Shown: in pieces, positions 50,046 through 58,406 of the stretch
Layout of the letters: each line of letters opens with the position of its first letter
How positions within the stretch are numbered: the first letter of the stretch is position 1
Origin: Elusimicrobiota bacterium
GTDB taxonomy: Bacteria > Elusimicrobiota > Elusimicrobia > UBA1565 > UBA9628
Direction: 5' to 3'
DNA: 64,000 nt
Assembly (NCBI GenBank): GCA_016194705.1
Contig: JACQAZ010000005.1
Location: 1-64,000 of the forward strand
Notes under the pieces: generated by a model
What the model was told of the DNA's origin: nothing
What the model saw: the letters and a program-made list of their open reading frames with translations, nothing else
Databases searched by the model: none
Made by a program: the position numbers and the translations under genes

Positions 50046-52103
50046 ATGATCACTGTTCTCATTCATCTCGTTCTGACGCTCCCGCTGCGCGCCGAGCCGC
50101 GCGCACCCGCGCTGGTCGCGCGCGGCAACGCGCTGTACTTCCAGGGCGAGTACGCCAAAGCCGTCGACGCGTACGCCCAGGCCGTCAAGGCCAGCTCCAT
50201 GACGGCCTCGGCCTGGCTCAACGGCGCCCAGGTCCTCGAAGAGACGGGACAGCTCAAGGAGGCCGTCCGCTGGTACCGGCGCGCGGCTTCGCTCTCGTCG
50301 GACCCGGCGGTCCTCGGCGCCCTGGGCTGGGCCCAGTGGCGCGGCCGCCAGTTTGAAGAGGCCGCCGCCACCTTCGAGCGCGCCCTGCGCCGCAAGCCCG
50401 ACGACGCCTCGTCCCTGCTGGGAGCCGCGCGCGCGGCGCTGGAGCGCTCCGTGCCAATGGACGCCGTCACATTCCTGGAGAAGGCCGCCGACGCCGCACC
50501 GCTTTTGAACCTCGTGCCTTACTACCAGGGGCAGGCCTATGAGGAACTCAAGGACGACGCCTCGGCTATCGAAACGTACAAACGCGCCGTCATCGGCGAC
50601 TCGTATTTCGTCGAGGCGCGCGAGGCTCTGGGCCGGGTCTATCTGCGCCGCCGGGACTACAACGACGCCTGGAGGCAGTTCTCGAAGGTCCTCGACGCGG
50701 AGCCGCACAGCAAGCGCGTCCAACTCCTCGTCGACCGGGTCGCGCCGTACTTGACAAGGCGCCCCTCCGAGCTGCGCCCCACCGGCCTCCACAAGCCGAT
50801 CCCGTACATCGTCGAGTCCCCTGCGGGCGGTCCGAAGGTCCCCCTGATCCGCGTCGGGATCGGGACCAACGCCGTCGGCAAGCCGCGGCCTCGGCAATCC
50901 GTGAGCTTCAAGATCACGGAAGCCTTCGACGTCGCCGACGCCGCGACGGGCAAGAAGCTGGGCGAAGGCGACGCGGACGACGCCTGGTCGGTCCGCGTCC
51001 GCCGCATCAAGAAGAAGGCTCAGCTGCTGCTCGTGGACTCGGATGGGAAGACCCTCAGCCAGAAGTCCAAGGCCGTCGTGGTCCGCCCCCGCAATCCGGC
51101 TAAGGCCGTCGTCATTCTCGACGACGTCCCCGGAACGGGCGGCAACGCGGTGACGGCCGGCCGCGCCCTGCGCGGACAGCTCGAGGTCGCGCTGTTCAAG
51201 GGCGGCCTGAGGCTCGTCAACATCGTTGACCTCGAGAACTACACGCACGGCGTGGTGTCCTCCGAGATGCCGATCAAGTCTCCCATCGAGGCCCTCAAGG
51301 CCCAGGCCGTCATGGCCCGAACGCACGCGCTCTACATCAAGAAGCTGACCCGCCGCCACAAGAAGGAGGGGTTCGATCTCTGCGACGGGGACCATTGCCA
51401 GGTCTACGGCGGCGTGCGCTCCGAGAGCGAGCGCTCCCGCCAGATCGTCGAGGCCACGCGCGGCCGCGTCGTCACCTACAAGGGACGCCCTTCCCAGGTG
51501 ATCTACTCGTCCAATTGCGGCGGCTTCACCCAGAGCGGCAAGGACGTCACGGGCTGGGGGGACGTCCCTTACTGGAAAGGGATGTCGGACGGCCCGGAGC
51601 TGGGTCCTCGCCCGGCCTCGCCCTGGGAGCTCCGGCAGTGGCTGTGGTCGTCGCCCGCGGCCTACTGCAAGCCTTCCAGCGACGTGCACCCGTCCCATTT
51701 CCGCTGGACGCGCGTGGTCGCGACCCGCGACCTCGAGGACAAATTCGACAAGAAGTTCAAGACCGGCAAGCTCAGGGCGCTCCGGCCGCTGAGACGCTCG
51801 TCTGCGGGGAACGTCAACGTCCTTCAGATCGTCGGCAGCCGCAGGAAGGTCAAGCTCGATTCCGAGATGCAGATCCGCAGCCTGCTGGGGCTGGGGTCGC
51901 TGCGCAGCACGCTCTTCATCATCGAGACCGAATACGACGCCAAGGATCATCCAGTACGGCTGATCTTCCATGGAGCAGGGTGGGGCCACGGCGTGGGCCT
52001 GTGCCAATCCGGGGCGATGGGCCGAGCGGAAGCGGGGCAAAGCTACGAGCAGATCATCAAGGCCTACTTCAAGGACGTGGAGCTCTCCGAGCTGCGCTAT
52101 TAG
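50046..52103 (+). CDS. TPR-containing SpoIID/LytB domain protein
   Basis: This 685-residue protein has a signal peptide (about 1-17), about six TPR repeats (about 24-235), a beta-rich region (about 260-360) and a SpoIID/LytB domain (about 370-685). The SpoIID signature is complete: NYTHGVVSSEMP (E407, catalytic in SpoIID), SNCGGFTQSGKDVTGW and the GWGHGVGLCQSGAMG motif near 640. SpoIID is a lytic transglycosylase that acts on denuded peptidoglycan glycans. This organism shows no sporulation genes here, so a role in vegetative cell-wall remodelling is likely. The TPR fusion may recruit partners. Confidence 0.93.
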   Translation: MITVLIHLVLTLPLRAEPRAPALVARGNALYFQGEYAKAVDAYAQAVKASSMTASAWLNGAQVLEETGQLKEAVRWYRRAASLSSDPAVLGALGWAQWRGRQFEEAAATFERALRRKPDDASSLLGAARAALERSVPMDAVTFLEKAADAAPLLNLVPYYQGQAYEELKDDASAIETYKRAVIGDSYFVEAREALGRVYLRRRDYNDAWRQFSKVLDAEPHSKRVQLLVDRVAPYLTRRPSELRPTGLHKPIPYIVESPAGGPKVPLIRVGIGTNAVGKPRPRQSVSFKITEAFDVADAATGKKLGEGDADDAWSVRVRRIKKKAQLLLVDSDGKTLSQKSKAVVVRPRNPAKAVVILDDVPGTGGNAVTAGRALRGQLEVALFKGGLRLVNIVDLENYTHGVVSSEMPIKSPIEALKAQAVMARTHALYIKKLTRRHKKEGFDLCDGDHCQVYGGVRSESERSRQIVEATRGRVVTYKGRPSQVIYSSNCGGFTQSGKDVTGWGDVPYWKGMSDGPELGPRPASPWELRQWLWSSPAAYCKPSSDVHPSHFRWTRVVATRDLEDKFDKKFKTGKLRALRPLRRSSAGNVNVLQIVGSRRKVKLDSEMQIRSLLGLGSLRSTLFIIETEYDAKDHPVRLIFHGAGWGHGVGLCQSGAMGRAEAGQSYEQIIKAYFKDVELSELRY

Positions 52104-52116
52104 TGCCGAGCCATTA

Positions 52117-52145
52117 TTGTTTCCGTAACAGCGATTAGTTATCAT
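52117..52145 (+). promoter_or_regulatory. Promoter of lipoprotein gene with GTAACA motif
   Basis: TTGTTT (52117-52122) and TATCAT (52140-52145) are 17 bp apart, ending 7 nt before ATG 52153. The spacer contains GTAACA (52125-52130), N6, AGTTAT, an imperfect version of the palindrome found in the kelch-gene promoter at 59128-59145. This may be a shared operator. Confidence 0.6.
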
Positions 52146-52152
52146 CAGGGCC

Positions 52153-52827
52153 ATGCGAAGCCGCAGCGCCCTGATCATCGCGCCGTGCCTGTTGGCGGCC
52201 GCCTGCGCCGGGACCACACCCTCCTTGGGCCATCAGCCCGAGCGCGGCCTCTCCTCGATCCTCATCGGGAGCCGCATCATCCTGCCGACAGGGGAGACCT
52301 ATTCCGGCAGGATGTGGCTCAACTTCGAGGGCGAGGGCGAGGGCGAGGGCGACAAGGGCAACGGCGAGACCTACCGTTTGGCCTTGAAGCCGGGGCAGCC
52401 CATGCTCTACCAGGTCGAGCCGGATTCCTATCATCTCGCTCCCACCCGGAACGCCTTCGGCCTCCAGCAAGAAACCCTTCACATCGAAATCGAGGGGCGC
52501 ACCTTCCGCGCGCCCTTCCCCCGCGACATCCAGCGCAAAAACAAGATCATCGTCAAACCGACGAAGATCGTCTCGCTCGGGATCCTGGAGGTCCGGCTGC
52601 CCGCGGCGCTTCCGGGCCGCGAGGCCCAGGTCAAGGTGTGGCTCGACGATGGCGTGGCGGCGCGGCGCAAGCTCATCGAGGATACGGTCCGGCTGATGAT
52701 GGACCCCGACGCGCCCAACATCTACCGCAAAAACGCCATCGATTGGAGCCGGGCACTGGACCAAAGCCTCGTCGACTTGACGGCCGAATCGCCGCCCATC
52801 CCGCTCTACAAGCGCGCCAACCCTTGA
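52153..52827 (+). CDS. Lipoprotein, unknown function
   Basis: This 224-residue protein has a clear lipobox (LLAAACAG, Cys near 18), so it is lipid-anchored. A short EGEGEGEGD run (near 58-66) is encoded by GAGGGC repeats. The remaining sequence is beta-rich and contains a basic KNKIIVKPTKIV stretch. No known domain recognised. A -10 hexamer 7 nt upstream makes a leaderless ATG likely. It is coupled to the following BadF-like gene (TTGA overlap). Confidence 0.8.
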   Translation: MRSRSALIIAPCLLAAACAGTTPSLGHQPERGLSSILIGSRIILPTGETYSGRMWLNFEGEGEGEGDKGNGETYRLALKPGQPMLYQVEPDSYHLAPTRNAFGLQQETLHIEIEGRTFRAPFPRDIQRKNKIIVKPTKIVSLGILEVRLPAALPGREAQVKVWLDDGVAARRKLIEDTVRLMMDPDAPNIYRKNAIDWSRALDQSLVDLTAESPPIPLYKRANP

Positions 52828-53342
52828 GCGAGCGCGCACTCGGCGTCGACCTGGGCGCGACCTGGCTGCGCGCCGCATTGGCGGATGGAAGCGGACAAAT
52901 CCTGCGCCGCTGGAAGCGCCCCGCGGTGCGCTGGACAGCTCTCGCGCCCGAGCTCAAACGCCTCAAGCTCGGCAAGCTCGACCGCCTGACTGTAGGGCCC
53001 ACGGGAGTCTGGAGGCCCTCCGACCGCCGCCGGCTTGCGCGAGCGCTCAAATCTCTGGCGCGGCGCGTGCGCGTGATCTCGGACGTCGAGCTCGCCCATG
53101 AGGCCGCCTTCGGCGGCGGACCCGGCATCCTCGTCATCGCGGGAGCGTCGCATCTCGCAGACTGCGCGCTCCGGGTCCGGCGGGACTTGCGTCTCCGCGG
53201 CAGGACGCCTCTCGTCTGCCATGGCACCATGTTCAAGGATCCTATGTTCAAAAGCGGTTTTCAGAAACGCATCGCGGGCCGTTTCGCAGTAACCCGCGCG
53301 GTCCACGGCGCCGACGTCGCGGCCGCGCGCAGGAGGAATTAA
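52824..53342 (+). CDS. Compact BadF/BcrAD-like ATPase-fold protein
   Basis: This 172-residue protein begins with an actin-fold phosphate motif (LGVDLGATWLRAALAD) and has VISDVELAHEA and ILVIAGASHLAD segments, like the phosphate-2 and adenosine motifs of N-acetylglucosamine kinase/BadF-type proteins. Full members have about 300 residues, so this is a shortened form missing much of the middle; it may be inactive or have a different function. TTG 52824 overlaps the lipoprotein stop. A GGAGG follows at its 3' end for the next gene. Confidence 0.6.
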   Translation: MSERALGVDLGATWLRAALADGSGQILRRWKRPAVRWTALAPELKRLKLGKLDRLTVGPTGVWRPSDRRRLARALKSLARRVRVISDVELAHEAAFGGGPGILVIAGASHLADCALRVRRDLRLRGRTPLVCHGTMFKDPMFKSGFQKRIAGRFAVTRAVHGADVAAARRRN

Positions 53343-53343
53343 A

Positions 53344-53676
53344 ATGAAAGTCATTCGCGGCGCCATTGTTGCCATCTTGATGGGAACCTTGATTTTCGCC
53401 GCCTCGGCTACCGCCTATCCCGTCAAGGTGGCCTCCGTCAAACCGAAAGGGGGATTCGTTCCGGATGAAGCGACTGCGATCCTGATCGCTAAAGCGGTCT
53501 GGTACCCGATCTACGGAAAACAGGAGGTCGAAAAGAAGTCTCCCTTTCATGCGACTTTGGCCAAGGGCGTCTGGACCATGAGAGGATCTCTTCCCGCAGG
53601 CGAGCTCGGAGGAACCGCCGTCGCTGAAATAGCCAAGGACAACGCTCGGATTCTTTTCGTCATACACGAAGAATAG
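53344..53676 (+). CDS. NTF2-fold immunity-like protein
   Basis: This 110-residue exported protein has a signal peptide (about 1-24). It has the NTF2-fold immunity signature GFVPDEATAILIAKAVWYPIYGK (split at residues 37-59), then WTMRGSLPAGELGGTAVAEIAK. These proteins usually neutralise secreted polymorphic toxins; no such toxin is visible next to it. It is less GC-rich than its neighbours, with plainer codons. ATG 53344 has GGAGG 8 nt upstream. It ends facing the convergent HNH-family gene. Confidence 0.8.
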   Translation: MKVIRGAIVAILMGTLIFAASATAYPVKVASVKPKGGFVPDEATAILIAKAVWYPIYGKQEVEKKSPFHATLAKGVWTMRGSLPAGELGGTAVAEIAKDNARILFVIHEE

Positions 53677-53698
53677 CCGCGACTTTTGGCCTCCGTTT

Positions 53699-54430
53699 CT
53701 AACGCCTCCGGGGCAAATTCGCCAGCAACCTGCGATCCGGATCGCGCTTGTCCAGAAGAGCGTTGAGCGCATCCCTGAAAATATCCTCGAGCCGCCCGCG
53801 AGGAAACTTATGCCTCAGAATCTCCCGGGCCCGTTCCACGAGTTGGAGCAGCTCTTCATCGGCGGTGAATCCAAAGCGGGCCTGTCGTACCGCGATCTCC
53901 TGGGCAGCGGGCTGTGGCGGCAACAGCTCATTGGCCGGGTCAGGAGGTGGGGCGAAAAGTGGAGCCACCTCCTCCATCGTGGGACACGGCCCCGGAGTGA
54001 CCGCCACGACGCGAATGAAATCGGGGACCTCCGGCTGCGGGTCGAGTTCCGCCATGATCGCCTCGACCTGCCTCTTGCTCTTGCCTTTCGCCACGGCAAG
54101 CAGCTCATCGGCATTCTCCGCGTTCATGTGCGGGTAGAGTCGGACGACGGTCTCCAGATGCAGCTCTCCTAATCTCAACGATTCAAGCACCTTCGGATAA
54201 TCCTTTACGGCCCTGGCAACTCTGATCCTAAAATAGGCTTCCGCCGCGGAATATCCGAGCTTGTGAACGCAATAGTGATAGAGCGAGGGGGCTCGCTGGA
54301 TAGCGAGTTCCCTGCGATCGACCTCCACGAGATGGGCGATAATTTCAGACGTATTCTCTCGCTCGTTCCGCACGAGTGAGTGCAATTGCGCCAACAATGT
54401 CTCGTCGTCCAGGGACTCGAGCTTCGTCAT
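53699..54430 (-). CDS. HNH-endonuclease-family N-terminal domain protein, nuclease domain lost
   Basis: This 243-residue protein resembles the helical N-terminal part of many predicted HNH nucleases (LHLETVVRLYPHMNAENADELL and GKSKRQVEAIMAEL near 94-130). The C-terminus stops at LLDKRDPDRRLLANLPRRR, exactly where the HNH domain usually begins, and no C-x-x-C or H-x-x-H nuclease motif is present. It may act as a DNA-binding or regulatory remnant. A perfect palindrome lies just upstream. Its stretch is lower in GC than its neighbours, suggesting transfer. Confidence 0.75.
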   Translation of the reverse strand: MTKLESLDDETLLAQLHSLVRNERENTSEIIAHLVEVDRRELAIQRAPSLYHYCVHKLGYSAAEAYFRIRVARAVKDYPKVLESLRLGELHLETVVRLYPHMNAENADELLAVAKGKSKRQVEAIMAELDPQPEVPDFIRVVAVTPGPCPTMEEVAPLFAPPPDPANELLPPQPAAQEIAVRQARFGFTADEELLQLVERAREILRHKFPRGRLEDIFRDALNALLDKRDPDRRLLANLPRRR

Positions 54431-54442
54431 TTCTTTTCTCCC

Positions 54443-54464
54443 CAACTGTGTCCGGACACAGTTG
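54443..54464. promoter_or_regulatory. 22-bp perfect palindrome upstream of HNH-like gene
   Basis: The half-site CAACTGTGTCC (54443-54453) is followed directly by its reverse complement (54454-54464), with no spacer. It lies 12 nt before ATG 54430, between a TATAGG -10-like box (minus strand) and the ribosome binding site. It looks like an operator for a dimeric repressor, possibly the HNH-like protein itself. Confidence 0.65.
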
Positions 54465-54507
54465 CCTATATTTCCTACGATTGAGCGGCCAAAAAGTTCC
54501 CTTTCTA

Positions 54508-54537
54508 TTGCCGCCGCGTCGGCCAAATCGGTACAAT
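54508..54537 (+). promoter_or_regulatory. rpiB promoter (leaderless)
   Basis: TTGCCG (54508-54513) and TACAAT (54532-54537) are 18 bp apart, and the -10 ends 6 nt before ATG 54544. The first transcribed base would be the start codon. Confidence 0.65.
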
Positions 54538-54543
54538 GAGGGC

Positions 54544-55002
54544 ATGAAGATCGCCCTCGGCGCGGACCACGCCGGCTACGAGCTCAAAGCTCAGCTCCAG
54601 AAGATTCTCGAGAGTCAGGGGCACGCGGTCCTCAATCAAGGCACCGACTCGGGCGAGGCCGTCGATTACCCCGACTACGCCAAGAAGGTCGCCCTGGCCG
54701 TGGCGCAGGGCAAAGCCGAGCGCGGCATCATGGTCTGCGGCAGCGGCGTCGGGGCCAGCGTCGCCGCCAACAAGGTGCCCGGCGTGCGCGCGGGCCTCTG
54801 CCACGACACCTTCTCCGCGCGCCAGGGCGTCGAGGACGATGACGTCAACGTACTCTGTCTCGGAGCCCGCGTCATCGGAGCGTCTCTGGCCGAGGAGATC
54901 GTCAAGGTCTGGCTCGCGGCGCGGTTCTCGAAGGCCGAGCGCCACCAGCGCCGCCTCGACAAGGTCATCGCCATCGAAAGGCAGTACTCAGGGGGGAAAT
55001 GA
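54544..55002 (+). CDS. rpiB: Ribose-5-phosphate isomerase B
   Basis: This 152-residue protein has the RpiB fold: KIALGADHAGYELK (N-terminus), VDYPDYA (near 41-47), the catalytic Cys in CGSGVGAS (near 65-72), and the NVLCLGARVIG segment. It interconverts ribose 5-phosphate and ribulose 5-phosphate. It is coupled by ATGA to the tal-pgi fusion, so the operon links pentose phosphates to hexose phosphates. The earlier in-frame starts are upstream of the promoter and not used. Confidence 0.96.
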   Translation: MKIALGADHAGYELKAQLQKILESQGHAVLNQGTDSGEAVDYPDYAKKVALAVAQGKAERGIMVCGSGVGASVAANKVPGVRAGLCHDTFSARQGVEDDDVNVLCLGARVIGASLAEEIVKVWLAARFSKAERHQRRLDKVIAIERQYSGGK

Positions 55003-57821
55003 TGTCCAGCCCGCTCAAGGAGCTGCATCGCTTCGGAGTCAGCGTCTGGTACGACAACATCAGCAGAGAGCTGCTCTCCTCCGGCGAGCTCGCGCGCCTC
55101 ATCGACGACGGCGTGCGCGGCGTGACCTCGAACCCGACGATCTTCGAGAAGGCCATCGGGGGCTCGACGGCCTACGACGAGGCGATCGCGCGCGAGGCCA
55201 AGAAAGGCAAGTCCCCCGCCGAGATCTTCGAGGCCATCGCCGTCGAGGACATCCGCGCCGCGGCCGACCTCTTCAACCCGCTTTACGACGAGACGCGCGG
55301 CGCCGACGGTTTTGTGAGCATCGAGCTCGCGCCCAACCTCGCCCATGATGCTCAGCTCAGCCATACAGAGGCTCTTCGATTGCACAAGCTCGTCGGCCGC
55401 GCCAACGTCATGATCAAGATTCCCGGCACCAAGGCGGGCCTGCAGGCCTTCGAGGACGCGACCGCCGACGGCATCCCCGTCAACGTCACCCTGCTGTTCT
55501 CGCAGGAGCGCTACGCCGCGGTCGCCGAGGCCTACCTTCAGGGGCTCGAGCGCCGCGCGGCCCACCACAAGGACCTCTCGAGGGTCGCCTCGGTCGCGAG
55601 CTTCTTCGTCAGCCGCGTCGACTCGAGCCTCGACAAGCGCCTTGAGAAGATCGGCACGCCGCAGGCGCTGGCCTTGCGCGGCAAGGCCGCGGTGGCCAAC
55701 GCCAAGCTCGCCTACCAGACGTACAAAAAGATCTTCGGCTCGAAGCGGTTCGCCGCGCTTAAAAAACTGGGAGCCCAGCCCCAGCGCCTGCTCTGGGCCT
55801 CGACCGGCACCAAGAATCCCGCCTACAGCGACGTGCTCTACGTCGAGGAGCTCATCGGCGAGCCGACGGTCAACACGATGCCTCCCGCGACCGTCGACGC
55901 CTTCAAGGACCACGGCCGCTGCCGCCCGAGCATGGAGGAAGACGTCGACGCCGCGCGCGCGGCCTGGGAGCAGATCTCGGACCTGACCGAAGTCGACGCC
56001 GTGATGCGCGAGCTCGAGGAGGAGGGGGTGCGCTCTTTCGCCAAGTCCTTCGAGACCTTGATGGGCGGCATTGCCGCTAAGAAGGAGATCGTGCAGGCCG
56101 AGGGGGGGATCGTGGAGTCGGGCCTCGAGGAGCTTCGCCGGGCGATGTTCGTCTCGCGCCTCTGGGACAGGGACGCCTCGCTCTGGAAGGATGAGAAAGA
56201 GCACCAGAAGATCATCAAGAACTCCCTGGGCTGGCTGACCGCGGCCGAGTCCATGTCGCTGAGCCTCGGCCAAGTCCGCCAGTTCGCGAGCGAGGTCAAG
56301 AGCGAAGGCTTTGCCCACGCCGTCGTGCTGGGCATGGGCGGCTCAAGCCTCTGCTGCGAGGTCTTCCGCTGCTGCTTCCCGGCGGCCAAGGGCCACCCTA
56401 AGCTCGAGATTCTCGACACCACCAATCCCGACGCGATCGCGGCTTTGGAGAAGCGCCTCGAACTCAAGCGGACTCTATTCATCGTTTCGAGCAAGTCCGG
56501 CTCCACGATCGAGCCGAACTGCTTCATGGATTATTTCTACGGCAAGGTCGAGAAGCTGGCCGGAGCCAAGGCGGGGAGGCAGTTCGCCGCCATCACCGAC
56601 CCCGGGACCTCGCTCGAGGATCTCGCCCGACGGAGGGGCTTCCGTCGGGTCTTCACCAATCCCTCCGACATCGGCGGGCGCTACAGCGCGCTCACCCTAT
56701 TCGGCCTCGTGCCCGCCGCGGTCATGGGCATCGACGTCGAGCTCTTGCTCTCGCGCGCGCGTGAGGCGATGCGTCAGCTCTCTCCCGCGGCCGAGACGGC
56801 GCAAAACCCGGGCCTGCGGCTCGGCGCGGCTCTCGGACGCCACGCCCTCAAGGGCCAGGACAAACTCACCTTGTCGCTGTCGCCCTCGATCGACGCGTTC
56901 GGCCTGTGGATCGAGCAGCTCGTGGCCGAGTCGACGGGCAAGGAAGGCAAGGGGATCGTGCCCGTGCCGTCGGGGGCGCTCTCCCCCGGCCGCTACGCCG
57001 GCGATCGCCTGTTCGTGCGCCTCGAGCTGCCTAATTCTCCCGACAAGGGCGCCGTCGGGGCTCTCGCCGCACTTGAGCGCGCCGGCCATCCGGTGATCAC
57101 TTTGCCTCTGCGCGACGCCTACGACCTCGGAGCGCAGTTCCTCATCTGGGAAGTCGCCACCGCCGCGGCCGGCCTCCTGCTCGGGATCAATCCCTTCGAC
57201 CAGCCGGACGTCCAGTCGGCCAAGAACCAGACCAACAGCCTGCTGTCCTCTCTTAAGAAGGGCCGGCTTCCGTCGGAGAAGGCCCCGCTGCGCGCGGGCG
57301 GCTGGGCGGCCTTCGGCGACGACGGCCTGATCAAGGCCCTGACCGGCAAATCGGCCGAGAAGACCCCCGACCTTCCCCTCGAGGAAGTCCTGGCGGCGCA
57401 TCTGGCGCGCCTCAAGTCCGGGGACTATTGCGCCCTGCTGGCCTACGTCGATCCCGGAGAGGAGAGCCAGCTCGCCCTCGACACGCTTCAGACGGCGCTG
57501 CGCCAGCTCGGCGACTTCCCGGTCTGCGAGGAGTTCGGGCCGCGCTACCTCCATTCGTCGGGCCAGCTCCACAAGGGCGGCCGCAACTCCGGGCTGTTCC
57601 TCATGCTGACCGCGCCCGTCGCGGAGCCTCTGCCGATCCCGGGCCGCGAATTCGATTTCGGGACCTTGCACCGAGCCCAGGCCTTGGGCGACTACGCGGC
57701 TCTCAAGGCCGCCGGCCGCCGCGTGCTCAGGCTCGAGCTGGGCCCGGCCGGATCCCAGCCGTGGAAGGCCCTGCGCAACGCGCTCGCGACGCTCGCGGAG
57801 AAGAGAAATTGCCGCGCCTGA
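54999..57821 (+). CDS. tal-pgi: Transaldolase / glucose-6-phosphate isomerase fusion
   Basis: This 940-residue bifunctional enzyme has a transaldolase domain (about 1-365) with Schiff-base Lys K140 in MIKIPGTKAGL, and a phosphoglucose isomerase domain (about 385-940) with GMGGSSL (near 446) and SKSGSTIEP (near 502). The fusion is known in scattered lineages, including cyanobacteria and Elusimicrobia. It joins the non-oxidative pentose phosphate pathway to glycolysis in one polypeptide. It follows rpiB and overlaps the KdsC gene. Start could be 54999 or 55002 (tandem Met). Confidence 0.96.
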   Translation: MMSSPLKELHRFGVSVWYDNISRELLSSGELARLIDDGVRGVTSNPTIFEKAIGGSTAYDEAIAREAKKGKSPAEIFEAIAVEDIRAAADLFNPLYDETRGADGFVSIELAPNLAHDAQLSHTEALRLHKLVGRANVMIKIPGTKAGLQAFEDATADGIPVNVTLLFSQERYAAVAEAYLQGLERRAAHHKDLSRVASVASFFVSRVDSSLDKRLEKIGTPQALALRGKAAVANAKLAYQTYKKIFGSKRFAALKKLGAQPQRLLWASTGTKNPAYSDVLYVEELIGEPTVNTMPPATVDAFKDHGRCRPSMEEDVDAARAAWEQISDLTEVDAVMRELEEEGVRSFAKSFETLMGGIAAKKEIVQAEGGIVESGLEELRRAMFVSRLWDRDASLWKDEKEHQKIIKNSLGWLTAAESMSLSLGQVRQFASEVKSEGFAHAVVLGMGGSSLCCEVFRCCFPAAKGHPKLEILDTTNPDAIAALEKRLELKRTLFIVSSKSGSTIEPNCFMDYFYGKVEKLAGAKAGRQFAAITDPGTSLEDLARRRGFRRVFTNPSDIGGRYSALTLFGLVPAAVMGIDVELLLSRAREAMRQLSPAAETAQNPGLRLGAALGRHALKGQDKLTLSLSPSIDAFGLWIEQLVAESTGKEGKGIVPVPSGALSPGRYAGDRLFVRLELPNSPDKGAVGALAALERAGHPVITLPLRDAYDLGAQFLIWEVATAAAGLLLGINPFDQPDVQSAKNQTNSLLSSLKKGRLPSEKAPLRAGGWAAFGDDGLIKALTGKSAEKTPDLPLEEVLAAHLARLKSGDYCALLAYVDPGEESQLALDTLQTALRQLGDFPVCEEFGPRYLHSSGQLHKGGRNSGLFLMLTAPVAEPLPIPGREFDFGTLHRAQALGDYAALKAAGRRVLRLELGPAGSQPWKALRNALATLAEKRNCRA

Positions 57822-58372
57822 GCCGAACCCGGCTGCGGCAGCGCGCAAGCCGCGTCAAGGTCGTCCTGATGGACATCGACGGCGTCCTGACGGGGGGGCT
57901 CATCTATCACCTCGTCGACCAGGCCGGACGGCTCGTCGAGTTCAAGGGCGTCCACGCCCAGGACTCGATCGCTCTGGCGTGGCTCGCGCAGGAGGGCTTT
58001 CGCACCGGAGTCATCAGCGGCCGGAACTCCGAAGGGATGGCCGAGCGCCTCAAGCTGCTGAAGGTCTCCTTCATCCACCAGGGACGCCTCGACAAGAAGG
58101 CCGTCTTCGAGGGCATCTGCCGCGAGGCGGGGGTGTCCTCCTCGGAGGTCCTCTACATCGGCGACGACCTCCCCGACATCCCCGTCATGCGCGCGGCCGG
58201 CCTGGCCGTCACGGTCCCGGGCGCGCGGCCGGAGGTCAAGGCCGCGGCCCACTGGACCACGCGCGCCAAAGAGGGGGCGGGCGCCGTGCGCGAGGTCGCC
58301 GAGCTCGTGCTCTCGGCCCACGGCCTCTGGCAGGGACTGCTCTCTCGTTTCGAGGCGGGCGGCTCCGATTGA
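57809..58372 (+). CDS. kdsC: KdsC-like 3-deoxy-manno-octulosonate-8-phosphate phosphatase
   Basis: This 187-residue HAD phosphatase has the nucleophile motif MDIDGVLTGG (near 21-30), a SGRNSEG motif II, a Lys in the K-K-A segment and the GDDLPDIPVM motif III-IV. No cap domain, as in KdsC. It hydrolyses KDO-8-phosphate for lipopolysaccharide core synthesis, which implies an outer membrane. TTG 57809 has GGAG 8 nt upstream and overlaps the pgi end by 13 bp; no ATG lies before the DxD motif. Its substrate arabinose 5-phosphate comes from the pentose pool that rpiB and tal feed. Confidence 0.9.
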   Translation: MPRLSRTRLRQRASRVKVVLMDIDGVLTGGLIYHLVDQAGRLVEFKGVHAQDSIALAWLAQEGFRTGVISGRNSEGMAERLKLLKVSFIHQGRLDKKAVFEGICREAGVSSSEVLYIGDDLPDIPVMRAAGLAVTVPGARPEVKAAAHWTTRAKEGAGAVREVAELVLSAHGLWQGLLSRFEAGGSD

Positions 58373-58397
58373 CACGACCGGCCCATTGAGATAGAAT
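58369..58397 (+). promoter_or_regulatory. Promoter of CBM48-like gene
   Basis: TTGACA (58369-58374) and TAGAAT (58392-58397) are 17 bp apart, nearly consensus. The -35 overlaps the kdsC stop. The -10 ends 9 nt before ATG 58407, so the leader is only a few bases. Confidence 0.8.
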
Positions 58398-58406
58398 CAG
58401 ACCGCG

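Noticed and set aside
53699..54526. Start of the HNH-like gene at 54526
   Set aside because: It would place the 22-bp palindrome and the ribosome binding site inside the coding sequence; ATG 54430 has a proper Shine-Dalgarno.
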